A stretch of 64,000 nucleotides of DNA. Source: Rhodobacteraceae bacterium Alg231-04. Its GTDB lineage: Bacteria; Pseudomonadota; Alphaproteobacteria; Rhodobacterales; Rhodobacteraceae. The notes under the pieces are model-generated. The model saw only the letters and a program-made list of their open reading frames with translations. It ran no database searches and was not told the origin of the DNA. Position numbers and translations under genes: made by a program. Numbering within the stretch: the first letter of the stretch is position 1; each line of letters begins with the position of its first letter. Below, one piece after another: positions 42,202-51,152 of this stretch. The stretch covers positions 558,501 through 622,500 of the forward strand of contig FREY01000002.1 in NCBI GenBank assembly GCA_900143635.1, written 5' to 3'.

Positions 42202-43113
42202 CTAGAAGATCACCATCAAAGCAACGGTTGCGATGACCATCAGCGCCCAGACTTTCCACAGTGTGATGACTGCGGCGTCGATGTCGGCGGCGCCGATGTC
42301 CTTGCGCCCGGTTGGGTGCACCCATGGAAATTCCTGCATCTGTCCGTCATAGGACCGCGGCCCCGCCAGGGCCGTGTCCAGACCGCGGGCCATGGCGGCC
42401 TCGGGCCAGCCGGCGTTGGGGGATTTGTGCTGGCGCGCTTCGGCCTTGATATAGGTCCACTGGCCCATCTGGCCGCTGAGGGCCGCGATCATCAGCCCGG
42501 TCAGCCGCGCCGGGATCAGGTTCAGCAGGTCATCCAGCCGGGCCGAAGCCCTGCCGAAATCCAGATGCCGCGGGGTCTTATATCCGATCATACTGTCGGC
42601 GGTGTTGATCATCTTGTAGGCGATCATCCCCGGCAACCCGCCGATCAGGAACCAGAACATCGGGGCAATCACCCCGTCCGACAGGTTTTCTGCAGCGCTT
42701 TCAATGGCCGAGCGGGCGACCTGCGGTGCGGTCATTGCTTCGGTGTTGCGGCTGACGATCATCGCAACGGCATTGCGCCCCGAATCCAGCGACAGCCGCA
42801 GCCCCTGCGCCACCGCGCTGACGTGTTGCACCAGCGATCGCTGGGCCAGCAGGATCGCGGCGCAGATCACCTCGGCCAGCGGGCCTAAGAGGCTGATCGT
42901 GATGCCGATGGACAGGCCGATGACCAGCAGCAGGGTGGCGGCAATCACGCCCTTCTGGCGCCGGTTCGGCCCGTGGTTCATCCGGGCATCCAGAAACCCA
43001 ACGACCCGCCCCATCAGAATGGCCGGATGCGGCAAGCGGGACCAAAGCCACTTTGGCTCCCCGAGAACGGCGTCCAGAAGAAGCGCAGGCAAAAGCAGGA
43101 CGGCGGTGCTCAC
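42202..43113 (-). CDS. cbiB: Adenosylcobinamide-phosphate synthase (CbiB/CobD)
   Basis: The 303-residue membrane protein begins [42 protein letters not shown], with family signatures [72 protein letters not shown] and ARLTGLMIA. It attaches (R)-1-amino-2-propanol phosphate to cobyric acid in cobalamin synthesis. Its start overlaps the CobC stop by 4 bases, so product supply (aminopropanol phosphate from CobC) and use are coupled. The Pseudomonas-style name is cobD. Confidence 0.95.
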   Translation of the reverse strand: MSTAVLLLPALLLDAVLGEPKWLWSRLPHPAILMGRVVGFLDARMNHGPNRRQKGVIAATLLLVIGLSIGITISLLGPLAEVICAAILLAQRSLVQHVSAVAQGLRLSLDSGRNAVAMIVSRNTEAMTAPQVARSAIESAAENLSDGVIAPMFWFLIGGLPGMIAYKMINTADSMIGYKTPRHLDFGRASARLDDLLNLIPARLTGLMIAALSGQMGQWTYIKAEARQHKSPNAGWPEAAMARGLDTALAGPRSYDGQMQEFPWVHPTGRKDIGAADIDAAVITLWKVWALMVIATVALMVIF

Positions 43114-44072
43114 AGGGCGGCCTCCAGCCGGTCCCAGCCATCCGCCGGTGGCATCCCGAGGCGCAGAAAGGTCTTGGAGTAGGGAAAGATACGGCTCCAG
43201 ATATGGGCGCGGGCAAGCCGGTCCTGCCAGACCTTGGCATCCTCTACCTCGTAAAGGCGAAACAGGGGCGTGCCGCCGACCAGAGTGGCGCCCTTGGCCA
43301 GCACCATTTTGTCCATCCGCGCGGCGTCCTGGGTCAGACGGCTGCGGGTGGCATCGGCCCAGTCAAAATCGCGAAGTGCGCGCGCCCCGATCCTGAGCGC
43401 CGGGCCGGACACCGCCCAGGGCCCCTGCCAGCTGGACAGGCGGTCGATGAGCGCCGGATCACCGATGGCAAAGCCCAGCCGCAAGCCAGCAAGCCCCCAG
43501 AATTTGCCAAAGCTTTTCAACACCAATGTGCCGGGTCGCTCTGCCAGGTGGATCAGGCTGCGGTCGGGGCTGATGTCACAAAAGCTTTCGTCGATGACAC
43601 AAAACCGGGCGTTCGTCTCGGATTCGTGCCAGTAGCGCCCATCAGGATTATTTGGGTGTACCAGAACGCGGGCCTCGGCGGGGCTGGTTGGCGTCACCTG
43701 CCAGCCATGCGCCTGAAAGCCAGCGGCGTGTTCATTATAGGTCGGAGGGGTGATCTTGACCCGTGCCGCAGGGGCCAGTGCAGGCAGGGCCGCGATCAGG
43801 GCAGAGGCACCGGGAGCAGGAAGAATGGCAGCCCCTTCAGGCACCTGCCAGAACGCACGGGCCGCATCGGCAAGCTCCGCCTGTGATTGCGAATCAGGCA
43901 ATGCGGTCCAATCGTCCGTTTTCAGCCCCGCGATGGGGTAGGGTTCGGGGTTGATGCCAGTGGACAGGTCCATCCACCCTGCCCGGTTGCCGCCAAATAG
44001 CGTCACCGCCGCATCTAACCCACCTCCGTGATCACGCTGAGATTTTGGAGTGTTTTCAGACGAATCGGCCAT
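43110..44072 (-). CDS. cobC: Threonine-phosphate decarboxylase (CobC/CobD type)
   Basis: The 320-residue PLP enzyme has the small class I aminotransferase fold: [32 protein letters not shown] near the start, [41 protein letters not shown]. The PLP lysine is in [23 protein letters not shown] near 200. It makes (R)-1-amino-2-propanol phosphate from threonine phosphate for the next gene, cbiB. The ATG at 44072 was chosen as the family start; the region upstream (44073-44258) shows no B12 riboswitch that I can identify. Confidence 0.92.
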   Translation of the reverse strand: MADSSENTPKSQRDHGGGLDAAVTLFGGNRAGWMDLSTGINPEPYPIAGLKTDDWTALPDSQSQAELADAARAFWQVPEGAAILPAPGASALIAALPALAPAARVKITPPTYNEHAAGFQAHGWQVTPTSPAEARVLVHPNNPDGRYWHESETNARFCVIDESFCDISPDRSLIHLAERPGTLVLKSFGKFWGLAGLRLGFAIGDPALIDRLSSWQGPWAVSGPALRIGARALRDFDWADATRSRLTQDAARMDKMVLAKGATLVGGTPLFRLYEVEDAKVWQDRLARAHIWSRIFPYSKTFLRLGMPPADGWDRLEAAL

Positions 44073-44258
44073 GGCGGTCTCGCTGGCAGGTGTTTTGACG
44101 AAGGCTTGCGCCCGGATTTTGCGCTTTAGGCCATGGCGATCACGCAAAGGTCAAGACGCCGTGGTTTGGTGAACCGCTTCGAAATTGCTAATATCGAGTA
44201 TAGGACACAGGTTTTTAGGAGCGGCAAAGGTCTTTGGCCTCGCGTGCCCGGTTAATGA

Positions 44259-44621
44259 ATGAACGTGTTGATTGTAGAAGGAAACCCCGATCTCGGGGTG
44301 ATATGGAAACAGCATCTTGAGGGGATGGGTGCCACGGTTTCGCTTGTCGGATCGCAGGAAGAAGCTGTTCTTGCGCTCTATAACAACTGCTATGAAATTA
44401 TCGTTCTGGATTTGGTTCTCGATTTTGGGAGCGCGCTGGCAGTGGCCGATTTCGCCAGCTACCGCCGCCCGGATGCGCGGGTGATATTTGTCACCAACAC
44501 CAGCTTCTTTTCCGATGGGTCAATCTTTTGCCACAGCCCCAATGCCTGCGCCTTTGTTCAAAGCGAAACTCCCCCCGAAGATCTGGCGGCCATGGTCGAA
44601 CATTACGGCGGCCTGCGCTGA
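44259..44621 (+). CDS. Stand-alone receiver-domain protein with degenerate active site
   Basis: The 120-residue protein is a single receiver domain: MNVLIVEGNPDLGVIWKQHLEGMGATVSLVGSQEEAVLALYNNCYEIIVLDLVLDFGSALAVADF. The phosphoacceptor (D51 in VLDLVLD) and the Thr/Ser strand (VIFVTNTSFF) are present. The usual acidic pair after strand 1 is reduced to E7-G8, and the conserved Lys of strand 5 is replaced (AFVQSETPPEDL). Phosphorylation chemistry is therefore doubtful. No output domain is present. It diverges from the cobalamin genes and precedes a reductase. Confidence 0.82.
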   Translation: MNVLIVEGNPDLGVIWKQHLEGMGATVSLVGSQEEAVLALYNNCYEIIVLDLVLDFGSALAVADFASYRRPDARVIFVTNTSFFSDGSIFCHSPNACAFVQSETPPEDLAAMVEHYGGLR

Positions 44622-44710
44622 CGTCATAACCCCTCCTATAATCCCGACTTTGAGTGACCCTTTCGGGAGGACGCGATACTGTCAAATTACGGCATCAGGG
44701 AGAGATTCGG

Positions 44711-45250
44711 ATGACCACCGGACACGTGTTTATTGCCACCAGTCTCGACGGGTTTGTTGCCCGCAGCGATCACGCGCTGGACTGGCTGATGAAACAGAAT
44801 ACCGGTGAAGGTGATCACGGTTTCGCAGCTTTCATGGACAGTGTTGATGGGCTGGTCATGGGGGCGGGATCGTTCCGCACGGTTCTGGGATTTGGTGAAT
44901 GGCCCTATACCAAGCCCGTTGTGGTGATGAGTAGTCGCCTGACCGAGGCCGACATACCGCAGCACTTGGCCGACAAGGTGAGAATCAGTCCGCTCGCGCC
45001 TGAGGCGCTGATGCAGGGGCTGAACGCAGCAGGCTGGACGCGCGCCTATGTGGATGGCGGCCGTCTTGTGCAATCATTTCTTCGCGCCGGTTTGATTGCC
45101 GAGATCACTTTGACGCTGATCCCCATTCTGATCGGCAGCGGCATCCGCTTGTTTGGCGATTTGCCGGCCGATCTGGATCTGGATCTCATCAGCGCCGAAC
45201 CCTTTGGAGAAGGGTTGCTCAAAACCCATTACCGGGTCCGGCGGGGCTGA
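44711..45250 (+). CDS. Dihydrofolate reductase family protein (RibD C-terminal type)
   Basis: The 179-residue protein has the RibD_C / DHFR-like fold: GHVFIATSLDGFVARSDHALDWLM at the start, DGLVMGAGSFRTVLGFGEWPYTKPVVVMSS, AYVDGGRLVQSFLRAGLIAEITLTLIPILIGSGIRLFGDLP. Such proteins are NADPH reductases of mostly unknown substrate (YyaP/YwjB-like). AGGGAGAG precedes the ATG. The 89 bases between this and the receiver gene hold no other gene. Confidence 0.87.
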   Translation: MTTGHVFIATSLDGFVARSDHALDWLMKQNTGEGDHGFAAFMDSVDGLVMGAGSFRTVLGFGEWPYTKPVVVMSSRLTEADIPQHLADKVRISPLAPEALMQGLNAAGWTRAYVDGGRLVQSFLRAGLIAEITLTLIPILIGSGIRLFGDLPADLDLDLISAEPFGEGLLKTHYRVRRG

Positions 45251-45254
45251 GGTC

Positions 45255-46232
45255 TCAGCCGCGCCCGTGTGGCTGGTCCCAGTCCAGCACCGGGTTGATC
45301 GGGATGATCCGGTGCGGGTTGATGCTGTCGTGACTGTAGAGGTAGTGGCGCACGATGTGATCCATATGCACGGTCTCGGCCACGTCCGGTATCTGATACA
45401 GCTCGCGCGTATAGGCCCAGAGGTTGGGGCAGTCGATCAACCGCTTGCGGTTGCATTTGAAATGCAGGTGATAGACCGGATCGAACCGCACCAGGGTTGT
45501 GAACAGCCGCCAGTCCGCCTCGGTCAGCTGGTCACCCAGCAGGTAGCGGTGCTGTGACAGCAGATCTTCCAGCCAGTCCATGGTGTCGAACAGTGGCACC
45601 ACGGCGGCGTCATAGGCGGTCTGGCTGGTGGCAAAACCGGATTTGTAGACGCCGTTGTTGAAGGTGGAGTAAATCCGCGCGTTGACCGCCTCGATCGGCT
45701 CGCGCAGTTCCTCGGGCCAGTAATCATCCGTGTTGCCGGTTATGCCGTCGAAGGCCGAATTCAGCATCCGGATGATGTCGGCGCTTTCGTTCGACACGAT
45801 GGTATCTTGCTGTTTGTCCCACAGAACCGGCACCGTCACCCGACCGGTGTAGCCCGCATCGGCGCGGGTATAGATCTGGTGCATGTGGCTGGCGTCAAAC
45901 AGGTGGTCCGCAGTGGCGCCAAACGCCGGGTCCGCATCAAATACCCAGCCTTCACCCAGCATGTCGGGATGGACCACAGAGACGGAGATATGGTCCTGCA
46001 GGCCTTTCAGGGTGCGAAAGATCAAGGTGCGATGGGCCCAGGGGCAGGCCAGAGAGACATAGAGGTGATAGCGCCCGCTTTCTGCCGGAAAGCCGCCAAT
46101 GCCCGAGGGGCCGGCGCTGCCGTCTGCGGTGATCCAGTTGCGGAACTGGCTCTCGCTGCGTTTGAAGGCGCCACCGGTGGATTCGGTGTCATACCACTGG
46201 TCGTGCCACGTCCCGTCGATCAAAAGGCCCAA
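45255..46232 (-). CDS. Glutathionyl-hydroquinone reductase (Xi-class GST, ECM4/PcpF type)
   Basis: The 325-residue protein reduces glutathionyl-hydroquinones to hydroquinones. It shows GGAFKRSESQFRNWITADGS, the catalytic Cys in YLYVSLACPWAHRTLIF-like context (YHLYVSLACPWAHRTLIF), VSVVHPDMLGEGWVF, VPVLWDKQQDTIVSNESADIIRML and the helical domain LGDQLTEADWRLFTTLVRFDPVYHLHFKCN. The TTG at 46232 is preferred because AGGAG lies 6 bases ahead; a longer frame upstream is unsupported. It is convergent with the reductase gene, and 225 bases separate it from the next plus-strand gene. Confidence 0.93.
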   Translation of the reverse strand: MGLLIDGTWHDQWYDTESTGGAFKRSESQFRNWITADGSAGPSGIGGFPAESGRYHLYVSLACPWAHRTLIFRTLKGLQDHISVSVVHPDMLGEGWVFDADPAFGATADHLFDASHMHQIYTRADAGYTGRVTVPVLWDKQQDTIVSNESADIIRMLNSAFDGITGNTDDYWPEELREPIEAVNARIYSTFNNGVYKSGFATSQTAYDAAVVPLFDTMDWLEDLLSQHRYLLGDQLTEADWRLFTTLVRFDPVYHLHFKCNRKRLIDCPNLWAYTRELYQIPDVAETVHMDHIVRHYLYSHDSINPHRIIPINPVLDWDQPHGRG

Positions 46233-46457
46233 TTGCTGCTCCTGTCTCTGTCTGGTGGCCAGATTAGAGCAGCTGCACGTCACCGCATAGCGCAGGCGGC
46301 GCGCATCGCCTCTGCATGGCTGCACAGGCTGGGTGAAAGGGTTGGAAAAATCGGTGCGGCTGTCGGGTTACTGCAAGAATTTGTCTGAAATGTTCACTTG
46401 ATTTTATCCTTTTTCAGGGCACCTTTAATTAGGAAAGCGACCAGAAGGCGAAGTAAT

Positions 46458-46814
46458 ATGACCACCTATGTTCCAAAGGCAGTCCAGGACGGCATGGAAG
46501 CGGCCCGTATGGCCGCCCTCAAGAAATCGAGCCGCCTGCGGGTGGCCGTTGACGGGGCTGTGCATCCGGTCTTGCGGCTGTGGAAAGATGGCTTTTCGGT
46601 AGAGGCTGAAACCGCGCCGCAGCTGCGGGGTCTGGTGGATCTTTATGATGGTGCCAACCATCTCTACCAATGTCTGATTGTCGCCTCTGAGGAAGAGGTG
46701 GGCGAGATGCGCTATGAGTTCAAACGCTCTACCGCGGCATCAGATAGTGCCCCGCTGGATTTCTACCGCGCACCCGATGCGCCGGTGGCCTTGCTGGCGG
46801 TGGACGCAGGCTAA
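46458..46814 (+). CDS. Conserved-looking hypothetical protein
   Basis: The 118-residue protein begins MTTYVPKAVQDGMEAARMAALKKSSRLRV and continues with a compact beta-rich region (VDGAVHPVLRLWKDGFSVEAETAPQLRGLVDLYDG, LYQCLIVASEEEVGEMRYEFKR). It has no signal peptide or membrane segment. I do not recognise a named domain. Regular codon use and the terminator right after it support a real gene. The ATG at 46458 was chosen over an upstream in-frame start because the codon bias begins there. Confidence 0.7.
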   Translation: MTTYVPKAVQDGMEAARMAALKKSSRLRVAVDGAVHPVLRLWKDGFSVEAETAPQLRGLVDLYDGANHLYQCLIVASEEEVGEMRYEFKRSTAASDSAPLDFYRAPDAPVALLAVDAG

Positions 46815-46838
46815 CGAAAGGCCGCATTGTGAGTCTTC

Positions 46839-46861
46839 AAGGCCCCGTGTGGGGCCTTTTT
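46839..46861 (+). terminator. Rho-independent terminator
   Basis: GGCCCC-GTGT-GGGGCC with flanking A and T residues, followed by TTTTT, lies 25 bases past the hypothetical gene. Confidence 0.92.
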
Positions 46862-46909
46862 GATTCCGGTGACCAAGAATGCATGGTCAGAGGCCTGCGT
46901 GGATAGCGG

Positions 46910-47440
46910 TCAGGGAAGGATCTCCACCACTGTTCCTGCATCGGCCAGCTGCCAGAGCCGTCTCATTTCCTCATTTGTTACGGCAATGCAGCCTTCCGTC
47001 CAGTCGCCCGGCAAGGTCAGCAGATCGCCGAGGCTGTTGGGCTGACCGTGGATGAAGATATCGCCGCCCGGCGAGATGCCGGCTGCCTTGGCACGGGCGA
47101 TGTCCTCGGCCTGCGGGTAGTCGATCCCAAGGGACAGGTGAAAGGCGCTGCGCGGGTTGCGCCGGTCGATACGAAAGACGCCCTCGGGTGTCTTGCCGTC
47201 ACCCTCGCGCATCTTGTCGCCATCTGGGGCAAAGCCAAGCGCGATATCCGCAATCATCACAGGCACGCCATCTTTCGAGGCGGTCAGTCGGCGGGCGGAT
47301 TTCTCGATCAGGATATGGTCCACACGCTCCGCGGCGGTGGCCAGTGGAGGCGTGTCAGGCACCGGTGCATGGCGTTGCCAGACCAGCCAGCTGCCGCCCG
47401 CCACAAGGGCGAGCAGCAGGAGGATCAGCAGGCGTCTCAC
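46910..47440 (-). CDS. L,D-transpeptidase family protein (YafK-like)
   Basis: The 176-residue protein has an N-terminal hydrophobic anchor (RRLLILLLLALVAGGSWLVW), then a YkuD-type catalytic domain: DHILIEKSARRLTASKDG, GKTPEGVFRIDRRNPRSAFHLSLGIDYP, and IFIHGQPNSLGDLLTLPGDWTEGCIAVTNEEM with the catalytic Cys in TEGC. The TEGCIAV form is that of the YafK (DpaA) branch rather than SHGC. It is an envelope enzyme acting on peptidoglycan cross-links or lipoprotein links. Its start overlaps the stop of the PatB-like gene by 4 bases. Confidence 0.9.
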   Translation of the reverse strand: MRRLLILLLLALVAGGSWLVWQRHAPVPDTPPLATAAERVDHILIEKSARRLTASKDGVPVMIADIALGFAPDGDKMREGDGKTPEGVFRIDRRNPRSAFHLSLGIDYPQAEDIARAKAAGISPGGDIFIHGQPNSLGDLLTLPGDWTEGCIAVTNEEMRRLWQLADAGTVVEILP

Positions 47441-48606
47441 TGCAGGTCAGCGAAGGCCTCGGCCAGACGTTTGCAGGCCTCTTCGATATTGGCGCGCGGG
47501 GTGCCTAGGTTGAAGCGCAGATAGGTTTCGCCGCCCGAGCCGAAGGTGGTGCCGTGGTTGGCGGCGATCTTGGCGGTCTTTTCCACCCGCGCGGTAAACT
47601 CTTCACGGCTCATACCCGTGCCGGAGAAATCGACCCAGGCCAGATAGGTGCTCTGCATATCCATCGATTTGAGGCCGGGAATGGCATTTACAGCAGCATC
47701 AAACACCGCGCGGTTGCCGCGCAGGTATTCGACCAGACCATCGGCCCACTTCGCGCCTTCCGGGGAATAGCAGGCGATTGTGGCCAGCTGACCCATCATG
47801 TTGGGGCTGATGTAGATCGCCTGCATCCGTTCGGCGAACTTGGCGCGCAAGGCATCGTCGGGGATGATCGTCTGACCGCAGTGCAGGCCGGCGATGTTGA
47901 AGGTCTTGGAAGGCGCCGTCAGCATCACAGTGCGTTTCTTCACTTCCGGTCCCAACTCGCACATCGGGATATGCGTGCCGGTGTAGACCAGATCGTGGTG
48001 TACTTCGTCCGAGACCAGCAGCAGATCGTGGCGTTCACAGAAATCGGCAACCTGCTGTAGTTCTTCGCGGGTCCAGACCCGGCCGCCCGGATTGTGCGGC
48101 GAGCAGAAGATCAGCATCGTCTCTGAGCCGTCCATTTGCGCCTCGTAGGCATCGAAATCGAGCGTGTACTGGCCGTCGACCAGCGCCATCGGCATTTCCT
48201 TGACCTTGCGCCCGGCCAGTTTAATCACCTTGGCAAATGCATGGTACACAGGTGTGAACAGCACCACGGAGTCGCCGGGATCGGTGTAGGCGTCGAGACA
48301 GACGCCGCAGGCATTGACCAGACCGGTGGTGGTAAAGATCCAAACGGGGTCGATCTCCCAGTTGTGGCGGGTCTTCATCCACCATGCGATGGCGGCGCGG
48401 TATTCCTTGTCACAGTTGGTATAGCCGTAGATACCGTGGCTCACGACTTTCTGCATCGCGTCCTGCACCGACTGGGGTGGGCGGAAATCCATATCGGCCA
48501 CCCACATCGGCAGGCCGTCATCAGACGGCACACCGTAGATATCTTCCATGTTGTCCCATTTGACAGAATGGGTGCCGGTGCGGGTGATCTGTTCGTCGAA
48601 ACTCAT
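47437..48606 (-). CDS. MalY/PatB-type PLP-dependent cystathionine beta-lyase / aminotransferase
   Basis: The 389-residue protein shows the MalY/PatB signatures: SVKWDNMEDIYGVPSDDGLPMWVADMDFRPPQSV at the start, YTNCDKEYRAAIAWWMKTRHNWEIDPVWIFTTTGLVNA, LIFCSPHNPGGRVW, LLLVSDEVHHDLVY, and the PLP Lys in TAPSKTFNIAGLHCG (near residue 230). It likely cleaves C-S bonds (cystathionine, cysteine conjugates). GGAG precedes the ATG at 48606. It is coupled to the L,D-transpeptidase gene by ATGA and diverges from def. Confidence 0.92.
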   Translation of the reverse strand: MSFDEQITRTGTHSVKWDNMEDIYGVPSDDGLPMWVADMDFRPPQSVQDAMQKVVSHGIYGYTNCDKEYRAAIAWWMKTRHNWEIDPVWIFTTTGLVNACGVCLDAYTDPGDSVVLFTPVYHAFAKVIKLAGRKVKEMPMALVDGQYTLDFDAYEAQMDGSETMLIFCSPHNPGGRVWTREELQQVADFCERHDLLLVSDEVHHDLVYTGTHIPMCELGPEVKKRTVMLTAPSKTFNIAGLHCGQTIIPDDALRAKFAERMQAIYISPNMMGQLATIACYSPEGAKWADGLVEYLRGNRAVFDAAVNAIPGLKSMDMQSTYLAWVDFSGTGMSREEFTARVEKTAKIAANHGTTFGSGGETYLRFNLGTPRANIEEACKRLAEAFADLQ

Positions 48607-48703
48607 CGCGGAAACTCCTGTGCTTGGCCGGGAGGCTACTTGGAAAAGCGCCAAGCGCAAGGGGGGCGTTGCGGGATGGGCTCTAATCGCCTAAATCAGC
48701 CAT

Positions 48704-49222
48704 ATGAAACGTTCTATCCTGATCCATCCCGATCCCCGCCTCAAAAAGGTCTGTGTGCCTGTTGCCGATGTTTCCGATGATCTGCGCATTCTGGCGGATG
48801 ATATGCTGGAAACCATGTATGACGCGCCGGGCATTGGTCTGGCGGCGCCGCAGATCGGTATTCTGCAACGGATCATCGCCATGGATTGCGTGAAGGAAGA
48901 CGGTGTGGCGGGTCGGCCGCTGGTCATGTTCAACCCGCAGATCGTTGCCGCCTCGGAGGAGACAAATGTCTATGAGGAAGGCTGCCTGTCGATCCCTGAG
49001 CAATACGCCGAGGTGACCCGCCCCAAAGTGGTCGAGGTCGAATGGATGGACCGCGACGGCAAGGCCCAGAGCGAGACATTCGACGGGCTGTGGGCCACCT
49101 GCGTACAACACGAAATCGACCATCTGAATGGCAAACTGTTCATCGATCACCTGAAACCGCTGAAGCGGCAGATGATCACCCGCAAAATGCAAAAGCTAAA
49201 GCGCGAACGCGCGCGCGGCTGA
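48704..49222 (+). CDS. def: Peptide deformylase
   Basis: The 172-residue enzyme removes the formyl group from nascent proteins. All three metal motifs are intact: GIGLAAPQIG (near 44), EEGCLSIPEQ (Cys ligand, near 92) and VQHEIDHLNG (HExxH, near 136). It starts MKRSILIHPDPRLKKVCVPV. It is followed 11 bases later by a def-like gene lacking catalytic residues and then fmt, so formylation and deformylation genes share an operon. Confidence 0.97.
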   Translation: MKRSILIHPDPRLKKVCVPVADVSDDLRILADDMLETMYDAPGIGLAAPQIGILQRIIAMDCVKEDGVAGRPLVMFNPQIVAASEETNVYEEGCLSIPEQYAEVTRPKVVEVEWMDRDGKAQSETFDGLWATCVQHEIDHLNGKLFIDHLKPLKRQMITRKMQKLKRERARG

Positions 49223-49233
49223 GGAAGAACATC

Positions 49234-49731
49234 ATGACAGTCCGCCCCTGCCTGCCCTGGCCCGACAAGCGCCTGCGCACAAAGGCCGCTGAGGTCACAG
49301 AAATCACCGATGAGATCCGCACGGTCTGGGCCGATATGGTCGAAACGATGGAGGCGATGCCCGGCGTTGGCATGGGCGCTCCGCAAATTGGCGTGATGCT
49401 GCGGTTGGCGGTTGTTGATGGCTCTAAGGAGCGCGGTAAGGCGGTTAAGATGGCCAACCCGGAAATCCTGCACGCTTCGATCGAGCTGCGCGAACATGAT
49501 GAGGCCAGCCCCAACCTGCCCGGTGTGTCGGCCACGGTGAAACGCCCGCGGGCGGTCACTGTGCGCTATATGAACGAACAGGGCATGATCGACCGGCGCG
49601 ATTTTGTCGGCGTCGAGGCGACGTCGGTGCAGCACCAGATCGATCATCTGGACGGCAAGATGTATTTTGACCGCTTAAGCAAGGTGAAGCGCGACATTCT
49701 GTTGCGCAAAGCCAAGAAGCTGAACGGCTGA
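49234..49731 (+). CDS. Peptide deformylase-like protein lacking catalytic residues
   Basis: The 165-residue protein aligns along its whole length with deformylase ([62 protein letters not shown]). Two essential features are altered: the EGCLS motif that supplies the cysteine metal ligand reads EASPNLPG, and the HExxH glutamate is glutamine (HQIDH). It should therefore not bind metal normally or catalyse deformylation. It is kept intact between def and fmt, so a regulatory or ribosome-bound role is possible. GAGGAAG lies 8 bases before the ATG. Confidence 0.9.
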   Translation: MTVRPCLPWPDKRLRTKAAEVTEITDEIRTVWADMVETMEAMPGVGMGAPQIGVMLRLAVVDGSKERGKAVKMANPEILHASIELREHDEASPNLPGVSATVKRPRAVTVRYMNEQGMIDRRDFVGVEATSVQHQIDHLDGKMYFDRLSKVKRDILLRKAKKLNG

Positions 49732-49754
49732 ACAAAGACCAAAGGGGTGACACG

Positions 49755-50660
49755 ATGCGTGTAATTTTCATGGGAACCCCGGAGTTTTCGGTACCGGTTC
49801 TGGATGCTCTGGTCGATGCTGGCCACGAGATCGCCGCCGTTTACTGCCAGCCACCTCGCCCGGCGGGTCGTGGCAAGAAGGATCGCCCGACACCGGTGCA
49901 CGCCCGCGCGTTGGAACTGGGCTTTGACGTGCGCCACCCGGTCTCGCTGAAATCGGTCGAAGAGCAGGAAAGCCTCGCGGTGTTGAACGCTGATATTGCG
50001 GTTGTTGTGGCCTATGGGTTGCTGCTGCCGCAGGCGGTTCTGGATGCGCCTGCGCAGGGCTGTTTGAACATCCACGCAAGCCTGTTGCCGCGTTGGCGCG
50101 GGGCCGCTCCGATCCATCGGGCGATCATGTCCGGCGACGCGGAAACCGGCATTTGCATCATGCAGATGGAGGCCGGTCTGGACACTGGACCAGTGCGCCT
50201 GCGTGGCACCACGCCCATTGGCGCCGAAGAAACAACCGCCCAGCTGCACGACCGCCTGTCAGAAATGGGCGCGCGGATGATCGTGGATGCTTTGGCGCGC
50301 CTGTCCGGCCTGCCGCCTGTTGCGCAGTCCGAGGAGGGCGTCACCTACGCCAAGAAGATCGACAAATCTGAGGCCCGCATCGACTGGACCCGCCCGGCCG
50401 TTGAGGTCGACCGTTTGATCCGCGGCCTGTCGCCCTTTCCCGGCGCCTGGTGCGAGTATGACGGCCAGCGGATCAAGGTTCTGGCTTCGCGTCTTGCCGA
50501 AGGGCAGGGAGCGCCGGGTGAGGTGTTGGACCAAAACCTCACCCTTGCCTGCGGTACCGGCGCGGTAGAGCTGAAACGCTTGCAGCGGGCTGGCAAAGGC
50601 GCGCAGGATCGGAGTGATTTCCTGCGTGGTTGTCCGCTGGCGACCGGCAGCCACCTCTGA
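49755..50660 (+). CDS. fmt: Methionyl-tRNA formyltransferase
   Basis: The 301-residue enzyme formylates initiator Met-tRNA with 10-formyl-THF. It has [26 protein letters not shown], the formyltransferase core [54 protein letters not shown], and the C-terminal [35 protein letters not shown]. It is the third gene of the def cluster, followed 15 bases later by small membrane protein genes. Confidence 0.97.
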   Translation: MRVIFMGTPEFSVPVLDALVDAGHEIAAVYCQPPRPAGRGKKDRPTPVHARALELGFDVRHPVSLKSVEEQESLAVLNADIAVVVAYGLLLPQAVLDAPAQGCLNIHASLLPRWRGAAPIHRAIMSGDAETGICIMQMEAGLDTGPVRLRGTTPIGAEETTAQLHDRLSEMGARMIVDALARLSGLPPVAQSEEGVTYAKKIDKSEARIDWTRPAVEVDRLIRGLSPFPGAWCEYDGQRIKVLASRLAEGQGAPGEVLDQNLTLACGTGAVELKRLQRAGKGAQDRSDFLRGCPLATGSHL

Positions 50661-50675
50661 AACGGGGGAACGTTT

Positions 50676-50912
50676 ATGTATCTGACCCTGATGGGCACCG
50701 TGGTGATCGCTGGGATCATCGGTTACGGGTCTGAAAAGACCGGGTTTACCCACAATGGCTATGTGCAGTCGGTGATCATCTGCGTCGGTGGTGCATTTCT
50801 GTTCTATTTTATCCGTTTAATGTTTGGCATCGGCTTTGCGGCACCGGGTTGGAACGCCATAGTATCTTCCATCGGGGCGCTGCTGATCGTGCCTTTTCAC
50901 TGGAGGAAGTGA
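50676..50912 (+). CDS. Small membrane protein
   Basis: The 78-residue protein has three hydrophobic stretches (YLTLMGTVVIAGIIGYG, VQSVIICVGGAFLFYFIRLMFGIGF, AIVSSIGALLIVPF). It resembles the GlsB/YeaQ/YmgE group in size and helix pattern, but the family assignment is weak. It ends 3 bases before a better GlsB-like gene. Confidence 0.65.
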   Translation: MYLTLMGTVVIAGIIGYGSEKTGFTHNGYVQSVIICVGGAFLFYFIRLMFGIGFAAPGWNAIVSSIGALLIVPFHWRK

Positions 50913-50915
50913 CCC

Positions 50916-51152
50916 ATGGCTATTGCTGTTCTTGTTATCATCGGTGCGGCGGCCGGGTTTCTGGCAACGCGGCTGATGAAGGTCGAGGCGGATATCATCA
51001 CCACCGTGGTGCTGGGCATGGCCGGTGCCTTGGTTGGTGGGCTGGTGATGCGGTTGTTGCTGAACATTATGGGGTTCATGGCCGGATTTGTTGGCGCCCT
51101 GATGGGGGCGATGCTGCTGGTCTGGATCTGGAAAACCTACTTCAGGCGCTGA
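50916..51152 (+). CDS. GlsB/YeaQ/YmgE-like small membrane protein
   Basis: The 78-residue protein has glycine-rich helices typical of the transglycosylase-associated group (PF04226): AIAVLVIIGAAAGFLATRLMKVEADIITTVVLGMAGALVGGLVMRLLLNIMGFMAGFVGALMGAMLLVWIW, ending in a basic tail. Members are often stress-induced; function unknown. GGAGG lies 6 bases before the ATG, at the end of the preceding small gene, so the pair is cotranscribed, probably after fmt. Confidence 0.75.
   Translation: MAIAVLVIIGAAAGFLATRLMKVEADIITTVVLGMAGALVGGLVMRLLLNIMGFMAGFVGALMGAMLLVWIWKTYFRR

Noticed and set aside
44073..44258. Possible cobalamin riboswitch before the cobC-cbiB operon
   Set aside because: I could not find a B12-box-like sequence or the expected multi-stem layout in 186 bases.
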